From Methanoculleus sp. (GTDB taxonomy: Archaea; Halobacteriota; Methanomicrobia; Methanomicrobiales; Methanoculleaceae): a stretch of DNA of 5,326 nt. The notes beneath the pieces are model-generated. The model searched no databases, was not told the DNA's origin, and worked only from the letters and a program-made list of their open reading frames with translations. Shown piece by piece: positions 1 to 4,859 of this stretch (positions are counted from its first letter, which is position 1; each line of letters opens with the position of its first letter). The stretch spans positions 1 to 5,326 of the forward strand of contig JALNXI010000154.1 of NCBI GenBank assembly GCA_023230425.1, written 5' to 3'. A program made the position numbers and the translations under genes.

Positions 1-1
1 G

Positions 2-823
2 GTCCGGTATTCTGCCGGGCGGTGGATCTTCCTCGACGTTACGGGTGCGAACCTGCTCCGGGAAGGGAACGAGCGGGGGTTCATCGTGAACGCACGCGAC
101 GTCACCGACCGAAAACAGGCCGAGGAGGAGCGGAGCAGGCTGATCGCCAGTCTCGAGGAGGCCCACCGGGAGGCGAACCTCTACCTGGACATCATGACGC
201 ACGATATCAGGAACGCGAACAACGTCTCCGGGATCTACGCTGATCTCATGCTCGACCTGCTCGAGGGCACCGAGAAGACCTACGCCCGGAAACTCCACGA
301 CAGCATCGCGCGGAGCACCGAGATTCTCATGAACGTGGCGACGATCCGGAGGATTCACACCAGGTCGGCGGGATTATCGCCGATGGACCTCAACGCGGTC
401 GTCAGGGAGGAGATCAGAAACTTCCGTGGAGCATCGATACGGCAGGAGGTTCCATCGCTCGAGATTCTGGCGGACAACCTCCTGCCGACGATCTTTACGA
501 ACCTCATCGGCAACAGCGTCAAGTTCGGCGGCCCGGACGTGGAGATCGTCGTCCGGGCGAAGGAATGGGGCGGTGAGGTGCTGGTCTCGGTGGAAGACAA
601 CGGACCCGGTGTGCCCGACGACGTGAAGGGGAAACTCTTCCACCGGTTCGAGCGGGGGAAAGCCCGGGGGAGGGGCGAGGGGCTCGGGCTCTTCATCTGC
701 AGGACGCTCACCGAGCGCTACGGAGGAAAGATCTGGATCGAGGACCGCGTGCCGGGGTGCCCGGACGAGGGGGCGGCATTCAGGTTCACGCTCCAGAAGG
801 CTGAGTTTGACCAGGAGAGTTGA
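2..823 (+). CDS. PAS-type sensor histidine kinase, C-terminal part (5' end outside window)
   Basis: This is the transmitter half of a two-component sensor kinase, which autophosphorylates on a histidine and passes the phosphate to a response regulator. The frame is open from base 2, giving 273 residues before the TGA at 821-823. Residues 1 to about 40 look like the end of a PAS domain and its PAC segment (NARDVTDRKQAEEE), followed by a short coiled linker. The H-box is MTHDIRN, with the likely phospho-acceptor His67 at bases 200-202. The ATPase domain has an N-box NLIGNSVKF (167-175), a G1 box DNGPG (199-203), an F-box-like HRFERG (214-219) and a G2 box GEGLGL (225-230), so it looks catalytically complete. 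No transmembrane segment or receiver domain is visible in this part. The GTG at 86 is an internal valine, not the start, because PAS homology continues upstream of it. Kinases with this H-box style are abundant in methanogens. The signal and the partner regulator cannot be told from this window. Confidence 0.92.
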   Translation, partial: VRYSAGRWIFLDVTGANLLREGNERGFIVNARDVTDRKQAEEERSRLIASLEEAHREANLYLDIMTHDIRNANNVSGIYADLMLDLLEGTEKTYARKLHDSIARSTEILMNVATIRRIHTRSAGLSPMDLNAVVREEIRNFRGASIRQEVPSLEILADNLLPTIFTNLIGNSVKFGGPDVEIVVRAKEWGGEVLVSVEDNGPGVPDDVKGKLFHRFERGKARGRGEGLGLFICRTLTERYGGKIWIEDRVPGCPDEGAAFRFTLQKAEFDQES

Positions 824-877
824 GATACCCGGCAGTTCCGCTCACTCCGGGCGGCGGTGCCTGGCAGCCGCTCTCGA

Positions 878-897
878 CCGGGTACGCGCGAACCCGG
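878..897. other. GC-rich hairpin in the convergent intergenic region
   Basis: A perfect 6-base inverted repeat, CCGGGT (878-883) and ACCCGG (892-897), with an 8-base loop. It lies 55 bases after the kinase stop, between two genes that end toward each other. No T-run follows on either strand, so it is not a classical intrinsic terminator. It may stabilise or process 3' ends. Confidence 0.3.
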
Positions 898-938
898 GCG
901 GTAAGACCTCGCGAGCGGATGATTCCCATCTCAGGTGC

Positions 939-958
939 GGGTGACGGGTGCGTCACCC
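939..958 (-). other. hairpin directly after the antiporter stop codon
   Basis: A perfect 7-base inverted repeat, GGGTGAC (939-945) and GTCACCC (952-958), with a 6-base loop. Its edge is 2 bases past the stop codon of the minus-strand antiporter gene, so it would form at the very start of that mRNA's 3' untranslated region. There is no T-run after it on the minus strand, so termination is possible but not shown. Confidence 0.4.
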
Positions 959-960
959 AT

Positions 961-2457
961 TCAGCCTGCTCTGGAGCGGGACGTATCGTTCGATTCTCCT
1001 CCGCTCGAGAATCTGGCGCGGACATTCTCCACCAGATCTTCGGTCGTCAGCAGGAGGAGCGTATCGCGAGCCTCGATGACGGTGCTGCCGCCCGGGACAA
1101 ACCGTTCATCCCCTTTCTGCATGAGGATGATGAGCGCGCCTTTCGGTAACCCGAGATCGACGACCTGCTTGCCGACCGCCAGGGCGTCGGGAGGTACGAC
1201 CAGTTCGATCAGTTCGCTCGGTGTATCGGGGTCCACATCGAACTCCCGGGAGAGTTTGCGCATCTCCTGGAGAGGAGCGGCGAGACCGAGCCACCGGGCG
1301 ACGGAGGGGATCGATGTCCCGTGAACAAGCGCCGAGACGAGGACGATGAAGAAGACGACGTTAAAGATCATATCTGCGTCCGGCACTCCTGCAACAAGGG
1401 GGTAGGTCGCGAGGATGATCGGGACGGCCCCCCGCAGTCCTACCCAGGAGACCAGGGCCTTCTCGTTCATCGGCATCTTCCAGGGAAGAAGCGTGAGCAA
1501 GACGGCAACCGGCCGTGCAACCAGGATCAGGAAGAAGGCGGTGAGAACGCCGGGAATGATCACCGGTACAAGTTCTGAAGGGAAGACGAGCAGGCCGAGC
1601 GCAAGGAACATAACGATCTGCATCAACCATGCAATCCCGTCGTGGAACCGGATCAGGCTCTTTTTATAGACGACGATGCTGTTGCCCATGACAAGCCCGG
1701 CGACGTAGACCGCAATAAATCCGTTTCCCCCAACGGTAGCGGTCAGTCCGTACGTCAGCAGCACCATGGCGAGACTGAGCACCGGATACAGCCCCTCAGA
1801 CTCCAGTTTGAGGCGGTTGATGAGAAATACGACGAACCTGCCCAACCCGTAGCCGAGCAGGCCTCCGACTACCATCTGCTGCACAAACATCGGGACGAGA
1901 GCAAGCACCGATGAGCCCGGAGTAAGGATCAGAGCGATGATGCCGGTAGTGAGAAAGACCGCCATGGGGTCGTTGCTCCCCGACTCGAACTCGAGGAATG
2001 GCCGCAGGTTTCCTTGCAGGCGTGCTCTTGCCATGCGGAGGACTGAAAAGACCGCTGCCGCATCGGTGGACGAGACGACCGCCCCGAGAAGGAAGCCCGT
2101 AAGCGGGGATAAGCCAAGGACCAGGACGGCAAATGCGCCGAGCAGGACTGCGGTCAGGACAACGCCGACTGTGGAGAGGGCGATCCCCGGCCAGAGGACA
2201 GGCTGGATCTGCTCCCACCTGGTGTCGAGGCCGCCGGAGAAGAGGATGTATGCGAGTGCAATAACCCCGATCGTCTGGGCAATCGCCGGATCGTCGAACG
2301 GAATACCGCCCGGTCCTTCGGAACCCGCCAGCATACCGACGACGAGGAAGATGAGGAGCGCAGGGACGCCGAGCCTCTCTGAGAACTTATTTGCAATGAT
2401 GCTGATCAGGAAGAGCAACGATATGCCGAGAAATATGATTTCGAGGGTGAGGACCAT
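961..2457 (-). CDS. NhaP2-type monovalent cation/proton antiporter with TrkA-C domain
   Basis: This is an inner-membrane CPA1-family antiporter that exchanges K+ or Na+ for protons, serving pH and cation homeostasis. The 498 residues begin with a Na+/H+ exchanger domain (about 5-395) made of many hydrophobic segments. Family signatures are SSTDAAAVFSVLR (129-141), ESGSNDP (158-164, the paired Asn-Asp of the ion site) and GLRGAVP (340-346). A cytoplasmic TrkA-C (RCK-C) domain follows (about 403-483) and probably binds a regulatory ligand. This two-domain plan matches the NhaP2/CvrA group, whose studied bacterial members prefer K+; the substrate here is inferred. Start choice: an ATG at 2613 is in frame, but the extra 52 residues are polar and unlike the family, whereas the ATG at 2455-2457 begins right at the first membrane helix. 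No Shine-Dalgarno is seen, but a TATA-like box lies about 29 bases upstream, which suggests a leaderless mRNA. The gene is divergent from the AI-2E family gene. Confidence 0.93.
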   Translation of the reverse strand: MVLTLEIIFLGISLLFLISIIANKFSERLGVPALLIFLVVGMLAGSEGPGGIPFDDPAIAQTIGVIALAYILFSGGLDTRWEQIQPVLWPGIALSTVGVVLTAVLLGAFAVLVLGLSPLTGFLLGAVVSSTDAAAVFSVLRMARARLQGNLRPFLEFESGSNDPMAVFLTTGIIALILTPGSSVLALVPMFVQQMVVGGLLGYGLGRFVVFLINRLKLESEGLYPVLSLAMVLLTYGLTATVGGNGFIAVYVAGLVMGNSIVVYKKSLIRFHDGIAWLMQIVMFLALGLLVFPSELVPVIIPGVLTAFFLILVARPVAVLLTLLPWKMPMNEKALVSWVGLRGAVPIILATYPLVAGVPDADMIFNVVFFIVLVSALVHGTSIPSVARWLGLAAPLQEMRKLSREFDVDPDTPSELIELVVPPDALAVGKQVVDLGLPKGALIILMQKGDERFVPGGSTVIEARDTLLLLTTEDLVENVRARFSSGGESNDTSRSRAG

Positions 2458-2480
2458 CTGTGGATACGATTCATGCCTGA

Positions 2481-2490
2481 AATATCTTAA
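2481..2490 (-). promoter_or_regulatory. TATA-like box for the antiporter gene
   Basis: On the minus strand this reads TTAAGATATT, an AT-rich patch in GC-rich surroundings. Its centre is about 29 bases before the ATG at 2457. Archaeal TATA boxes lie about 25-30 bases before the transcription start, so the mRNA would begin at or next to the ATG. This supports the start at 2457 rather than the one at 2613, which lies upstream of the box. Confidence 0.5.
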
Positions 2491-2535
2491 CGTTGACTCT
2501 TCGCTGTTTTGAACGGATGTGCCGAACTGCAGTTT

Positions 2536-2633
2536 TGCCGGCGCCATCCGGGCCGGAGCGAGCCTCCCGGGTTCCATCCCGTCGGCATACTCCGAAAGCC
2601 CGGGTCCCGGCATCCCCTGTCACGGCGCCGGCA
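2536..2633. repeat. 10-base inverted repeat in the divergent promoter region
   Basis: TGCCGGCGCC at 2536-2545 is the exact reverse complement of GGCGCCGGCA at 2624-2633, with 78 bases between. Each arm contains the palindrome GGCGCC. The pair lies between the two divergent TATA-like boxes, so it could be a binding-site pair for a shared regulator. Chance is a real alternative in such GC-rich DNA. Confidence 0.3.
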
Positions 2634-2654
2634 GAGGACGGGCACCCGGACCAC

Positions 2655-2666
2655 CCGATGCATCGG
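2655..2666. promoter_or_regulatory. 12-base perfect palindrome, possible operator
   Basis: CCGATGCATCGG is fully self-complementary with no spacer. It lies about 30 bases upstream of the TATA-like box of the AI-2E family gene, a usual place for an archaeal activator or repressor dimer to bind. No regulator is identified. Confidence 0.35.
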
Positions 2667-2695
2667 TCCCGCCACCTCCGGTGTATTTCGCGGTA

Positions 2696-2704
2696 TTCAT
2701 ATAG
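2696..2704 (+). promoter_or_regulatory. TATA-like box for the AI-2E family gene
   Basis: TTCATATAG is the best TATA-like sequence before the gene. Its centre is about 30 bases before the ATG at 2730, which would place the transcription start at or a few bases before that ATG. There is no convincing Shine-Dalgarno, so leaderless translation is likely. Confidence 0.5.
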
Positions 2705-2729
2705 TTGCCGCTAAAACACGTTATCCAGG

Positions 2730-3818
2730 ATGGCAGAAACTCCCGCTCTTTCCCGGTCCCTCGGCACCGTACTCCTGCTGACGGCGACGATATTCCTCAT
2801 CATCGGAGTCCAGGCGATCTCGTATATCGTCACCATCATCGTCGTATCGCTGATCCTCGCCATGCTCGCGTATCCCGCGACGAAGGCGCTGCGGTCGCGG
2901 GGCCTCCCTGAGGTCGCCGCTGTCGGCGTGGTCGGCGTCATCGCCTGCCTTGCAGTCCTGCTGGTCTGTTATCTCGTCTTCTTCTCGTTTGAAAGCCTGA
3001 TCTCCGGTCTCCCCCTTTACCAGCAAGTGCTGACCACCAGGCTCTCGGAGATCCTCGCCGTCCTGGGGCGGTTCGGGGTCAACACGGGCTCGTTCTCCCC
3101 GTCCTCAATCAACCTGCAGGCGTTTGCCGCAATCCTCTCTTCGTCCGCCGTGAGCCTCGCGGACCTCCTCCTCTACCTCTTCTTTATCGCGGTAACGACC
3201 ATCTTCATGCTCCTTGAGGCACCGCGGATGCCTGACCGCATACGAAAAGTGACGGGGATCATGTCCGAGAACATCGAGGCGTTCTCCCGCATGAGCAGGT
3301 TCCTGATCGATTTCGTCATCGTCAGGACCGAGGCAAACCTCGTCCACGGCTTCCTCTTCGGTGCGTTCCTCTGGGTTATGGGGGTGCATTCAGCCATCCT
3401 CTGGGGAGTGCTGACGTTCCTGCTCTCGTACATCCCCTACATCGGCCTGATCATCGCGGCACTCCCGGCGATCTTCTTTGCCTGGCTGCAGTTCGGGCTC
3501 TGGGGCGTGGTCGCAGTGGTTGCGGCCGTCGTTGTCTTAAACGCGCTCGTGGAGAACCCGATCTTTGCGCACTTTGCATCGAGGCGCTTCGATATCCCCG
3601 CCCTTGTGGTCGTCCTCTCGGTCATCTTCTGGGGATGGATTCTCGGTGTTGCCGGGATGATATTTGCCGTTCCGCTCACGCTCATCGTTCTCCTGGCCTT
3701 CCAGTCGAGCGACGACTGGGCGTGGGTGAACACGATCCTGGGTGTCGACCATCTCTTTGCAGGAGAGCAAGCGCCCCCTGCTGAGAGCGGGGTGGGCGAC
3801 GCGCCGCCGGTCAGGTGA
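2730..3818 (+). CDS. AI-2E/PerM (UPF0118) family membrane transporter
   Basis: This 362-residue polytopic membrane protein belongs to the AI-2E transporter family (also PerM or UPF0118). Hydrophobic segments lie at about 11-27, 29-50, 65-85, 145-162, 205-252, 255-272 and 290-322. The long soluble stretch between the third and fourth segments (about 87-140) is typical of the family. Conserved C-terminal features are LLSYIPYIG (231-239), NALVENPIFA (271-280) and WGWILGVAGMIFAVPLT (301-317). The length fits the family. The name comes from bacterial autoinducer-2 export, but other members have been linked to Na+/H+ exchange, and an AI-2 role in a methanogen is doubtful. The divergent cation/proton antiporter makes an ion-related role attractive, though this is inference. 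The ATG at 2730 sits just before the first helix and about 30 bases after a TATA-like box. The C-terminal tail (about 345-362) is polar and Pro/Gly-rich. Confidence 0.92.
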   Translation: MAETPALSRSLGTVLLLTATIFLIIGVQAISYIVTIIVVSLILAMLAYPATKALRSRGLPEVAAVGVVGVIACLAVLLVCYLVFFSFESLISGLPLYQQVLTTRLSEILAVLGRFGVNTGSFSPSSINLQAFAAILSSSAVSLADLLLYLFFIAVTTIFMLLEAPRMPDRIRKVTGIMSENIEAFSRMSRFLIDFVIVRTEANLVHGFLFGAFLWVMGVHSAILWGVLTFLLSYIPYIGLIIAALPAIFFAWLQFGLWGVVAVVAAVVVLNALVENPIFAHFASRRFDIPALVVVLSVIFWGWILGVAGMIFAVPLTLIVLLAFQSSDDWAWVNTILGVDHLFAGEQAPPAESGVGDAPPVR

Positions 3819-3830
3819 GTATCCCCCATA

Positions 3831-3847
3831 CCCCGCCCTTGCCGGGG
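3831..3847 (+). other. small GC hairpin after the AI-2E family gene
   Basis: CCCCG (3831-3835) and CGGGG (3843-3847) can pair around a 7-base loop, 12 bases after the stop codon. No T-run follows. It may mark the 3' end of the transcript, but support is weak. Confidence 0.25.
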
Positions 3848-3907
3848 AGAGGGGTGCTCTTCCTGCTATGCCGGGGTACAGGCAGCCCCTGATTCCTGGC
3901 GCTACCG

Positions 3908-3950
3908 TCCCGGAAGGTTGATATCTTCTCCGGGCAGTTCTCTTCCGGGA
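3908..3950 (+). promoter_or_regulatory. promoter-like region of the 87-residue gene, flanked by a 9-base inverted repeat
   Basis: A TATA-like TTGATATCTT (3918-3927) lies about 35 bases before the ATG at 3958. It is enclosed by a perfect 9-base inverted repeat, TCCCGGAAG (3908-3916) and CTTCCGGGA (3942-3950). A related TCCGGGCAG at 3929-3937 adds a third CCGGG copy. A dyad around the TATA box would suit a repressor site. As RNA, only the downstream arm would be in the leader. Confidence 0.4.
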
Positions 3951-3957
3951 ACAGAGA

Positions 3958-4221
3958 ATGCTCTACACGCGTGAGATTATTCGGAAGATCTGGGATGCAC
4001 AGGGCTACGGGAACCTCGCCGTCTGGGGGGATGGAACGACCGCCGTCATCGCCCCGGGCGAGAACCCGGAAAGGGGCGGAGAAGCGCCGCTTGCGATCTT
4101 CAAGCCCATCCCCCTCGTGGCGCGATTTTCTATGCTGGACTTTGCCACCCACAACGCCGATCTGCTCAAGCAGATCGAGACGACGATCCGGGAGGCGGGA
4201 GGCGAGATCGAGCGGGACTGA
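3958..4221 (+). CDS. small conserved-looking protein of unknown function
   Basis: The 87-residue product is not recognised. It is soluble, with no signal peptide, membrane segment, cysteine or clear catalytic motif. It starts with a likely helix (MLYTREIIRKIWDAQGY), continues through a Gly/Pro-rich stretch probably forming strands and turns (about 18-55), and ends in an amphipathic acidic helix (about 65-87, ending EIERD). Reasons to accept it as a gene are codon use like its neighbours with strong third-position G/C, a natural protein-like composition, and a TATA-like box about 35 bases upstream. No strong Shine-Dalgarno is visible. It stands alone: the AI-2E family gene ends 139 bases upstream, and the cupin gene downstream points the other way. 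A longer open frame on the opposite strand (3811-4317) reads as Arg/Pro/Ser-rich noise. No function is proposed. Confidence 0.7.
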   Translation: MLYTREIIRKIWDAQGYGNLAVWGDGTTAVIAPGENPERGGEAPLAIFKPIPLVARFSMLDFATHNADLLKQIETTIREAGGEIERD

Positions 4222-4225
4222 GGGG

Positions 4226-4261
4226 CTTATATCGTTGTCCGGGCAGCAGGATCGCTCTTCC
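4226..4261 (+). repeat. imperfect second copy of the 87-residue gene's promoter motif
   Basis: Just 4 bases after the stop of the 87-residue gene, the strand reads TTATATCGTTG, then TCCGGGCAG (4238-4246), then CTCTTCC (4255-4261). The same blocks occur in the same order before that gene: GATATCTTC, TCCGGGCAG (3929-3937) and CTCTTCC (3940-3946). The 9-base block is identical. The second copy has a better TATA box (TTATATC), but no convincing gene follows on this strand before 4360. It may drive a small RNA or be a relic of duplication. Confidence 0.4.
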
Positions 4262-4322
4262 CCGGGGGGAACCGTCCTGAACGGAAGGGCAGATTCACGC
4301 TGACCTTCAGGCGACAACTGCT

Positions 4323-4328
4323 AAAAAA
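4323..4328 (-). terminator. oligo-T terminator after the cupin gene
   Basis: On the minus strand this is a run of six T, 33 bases past the cupin stop codon, in otherwise mixed sequence. Archaeal RNA polymerase terminates at short T-tracts without needing a hairpin, so this is the likely end of the cupin transcript. Confidence 0.55.
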
Positions 4329-4360
4329 GGAGATTGATCGTTGAGTGTTTCCAGGAAGAG

Positions 4361-4762
4361 TTACTCTGTCGTCTTCCCGTCGAAATGCTCTTCCCTGGCC
4401 ATGGCCTCTTCGCGGGTCTTCCGCACGACCTTATCCAGGTGCTCGGGCGGGGAGTAGATCGTGTAGAGTTTGAGGTTGGCGGTCTTTGAGGTGTTGAGCA
4501 CGTTGTGCTTCGCGCTGCTCGGCACGACCACGGCGCTGCCGTCCTTGACGACATGCTTCACGCCGTCGATCACGACAGCGCCTTCACCCTCCTCGAACCG
4601 GAAGAACTGGTCGACGTCGTCGTGCACCTCCTCACCGATCTCCTCGCCGGGCTTGAGGCACATCAGCACGAGCTGACTGAACTTCCCCGTATAGAGGACC
4701 CTGCGGAAGTCGGTGTTCTTTACAGTTTCTTTCTCGATGTTTGCTACAAATCCTTTCTTCAT
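4361..4762 (-). CDS. single-domain cupin protein
   Basis: The 133-residue soluble protein has one small cupin beta-barrel (about residues 28-103). Cupin motif 1 lies around PGEEIGEEVHDDVDQFFRF, with His47, Asp49 or Asp51 and Gln52 in the usual metal-ligand region, and it continues into EEGEGAVVIDG. Motif 2 is PSSAKHNVLN with His86. The strict HxH...E pattern is not kept, so the bound metal and the reaction cannot be read off. Close look-alikes are widespread in bacteria and archaea and usually annotated only as cupin or mannose-6-phosphate isomerase-like; the charged C-terminus (EEHFDGKTTE) is typical of them. The start is firm: the ATG at 4762 has a GGGAGG ribosome binding site 8 bases upstream. 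This differs from the antiporter and AI-2E family genes, which lack one. The gene ends with an oligo-T tract. The end of a tnpB mobile element appears to lie only 25 bases upstream of the start codon. Confidence 0.92.
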   Translation of the reverse strand: MKKGFVANIEKETVKNTDFRRVLYTGKFSQLVLMCLKPGEEIGEEVHDDVDQFFRFEEGEGAVVIDGVKHVVKDGSAVVVPSSAKHNVLNTSKTANLKLYTIYSPPEHLDKVVRKTREEAMAREEHFDGKTTE

Positions 4763-4770
4763 TTCGCAAG

Positions 4771-4787
4771 CCTCCCGATAGTCGGGA
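4771..4787 (-). promoter_or_regulatory. Shine-Dalgarno of the cupin gene, within a small hairpin
   Basis: On the minus strand GGGAGG occupies 4776-4771, 8 bases before the ATG, and is the clearest ribosome binding site in the window. The arms TCCCGA and TCGGGA (4782-4787 and 4773-4778 on + coordinates) form a perfect 6-base stem with a 3-base loop. The 3' arm includes the GGGA of the site, so folding would hide it. Translational control is possible if transcription starts upstream of 4787. Confidence 0.55.
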
Positions 4788-4790
4788 TTG

Positions 4791-4798
4791 ATTATTAA
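4791..4798 (-). promoter_or_regulatory. possible TATA box of the cupin gene
   Basis: The minus strand reads TTAATAAT here, the most AT-rich patch before the cupin gene, centred about 33 bases before the ATG. Transcription would start near 4769, giving a very short leader that would cut into the ribosome binding site. Either the start is further upstream or this patch is not the TATA box. It lies within the predicted right end of the tnpB element. Confidence 0.35.
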
Positions 4799-4815
4799 CG
4801 CTCCAATGTGGAGCG
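4799..4815 (-). repeat. perfect 7-base hairpin, likely right-end hairpin of the tnpB element
   Basis: CGCTCCA (4799-4805) and TGGAGCG (4809-4815) pair perfectly around a 3-base loop. On the tnpB strand it lies 45 bases after the tnpB stop and is followed after 7 bases by TCAA (4791-4788). A subterminal hairpin a few bases before a TCAA cleavage site is the known right-end layout of elements such as IS608. It could instead be an operator for the cupin gene. Confidence 0.5.
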
Positions 4816-4859
4816 CCCCGGTATTTCACTATTTTGGTCACTGCAGTCAACTACCCCCC

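Noticed and set aside
820..1149. Plus-strand open frame overlapping the kinase end and the antiporter 3' end
   Set aside because: Low-complexity, Arg/Gly-rich, no domain, and mostly antisense to the antiporter.
1937..2512. Plus-strand open frame of 191 codons antisense to the antiporter
   Set aside because: The antiporter is unmistakable on the other strand, and this frame has the Arg/Thr/Ser-rich look of an antisense shadow in GC-rich DNA.
2458..2613. 52-residue N-terminal extension of the antiporter from the ATG at 2613
   Set aside because: The extension is polar and unlike the family, and the best TATA-like box lies inside it. The ATG at 2457 begins at the first membrane helix.
2493..2781. 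Several plus-strand open frames in the divergent promoter region
   Set aside because: Compositions are dominated by Arg, Pro, Ser and His. They run across the AI-2E gene start in other frames and have no ribosome binding site or homology that I recognise.
3811..4317. Minus-strand open frame of 168 codons opposite the 87-residue gene
   Set aside because: Its product is rich in Arg, Pro and Ser with no domain, it overlaps the AI-2E gene end, and it has no convincing promoter. The plus-strand 87-residue frame looks more like a protein.
4505..4798. Plus-strand open frame antisense to the cupin
   Set aside because: The cupin on the minus strand has clear motifs, a ribosome binding site and a terminator; this frame is its shadow.
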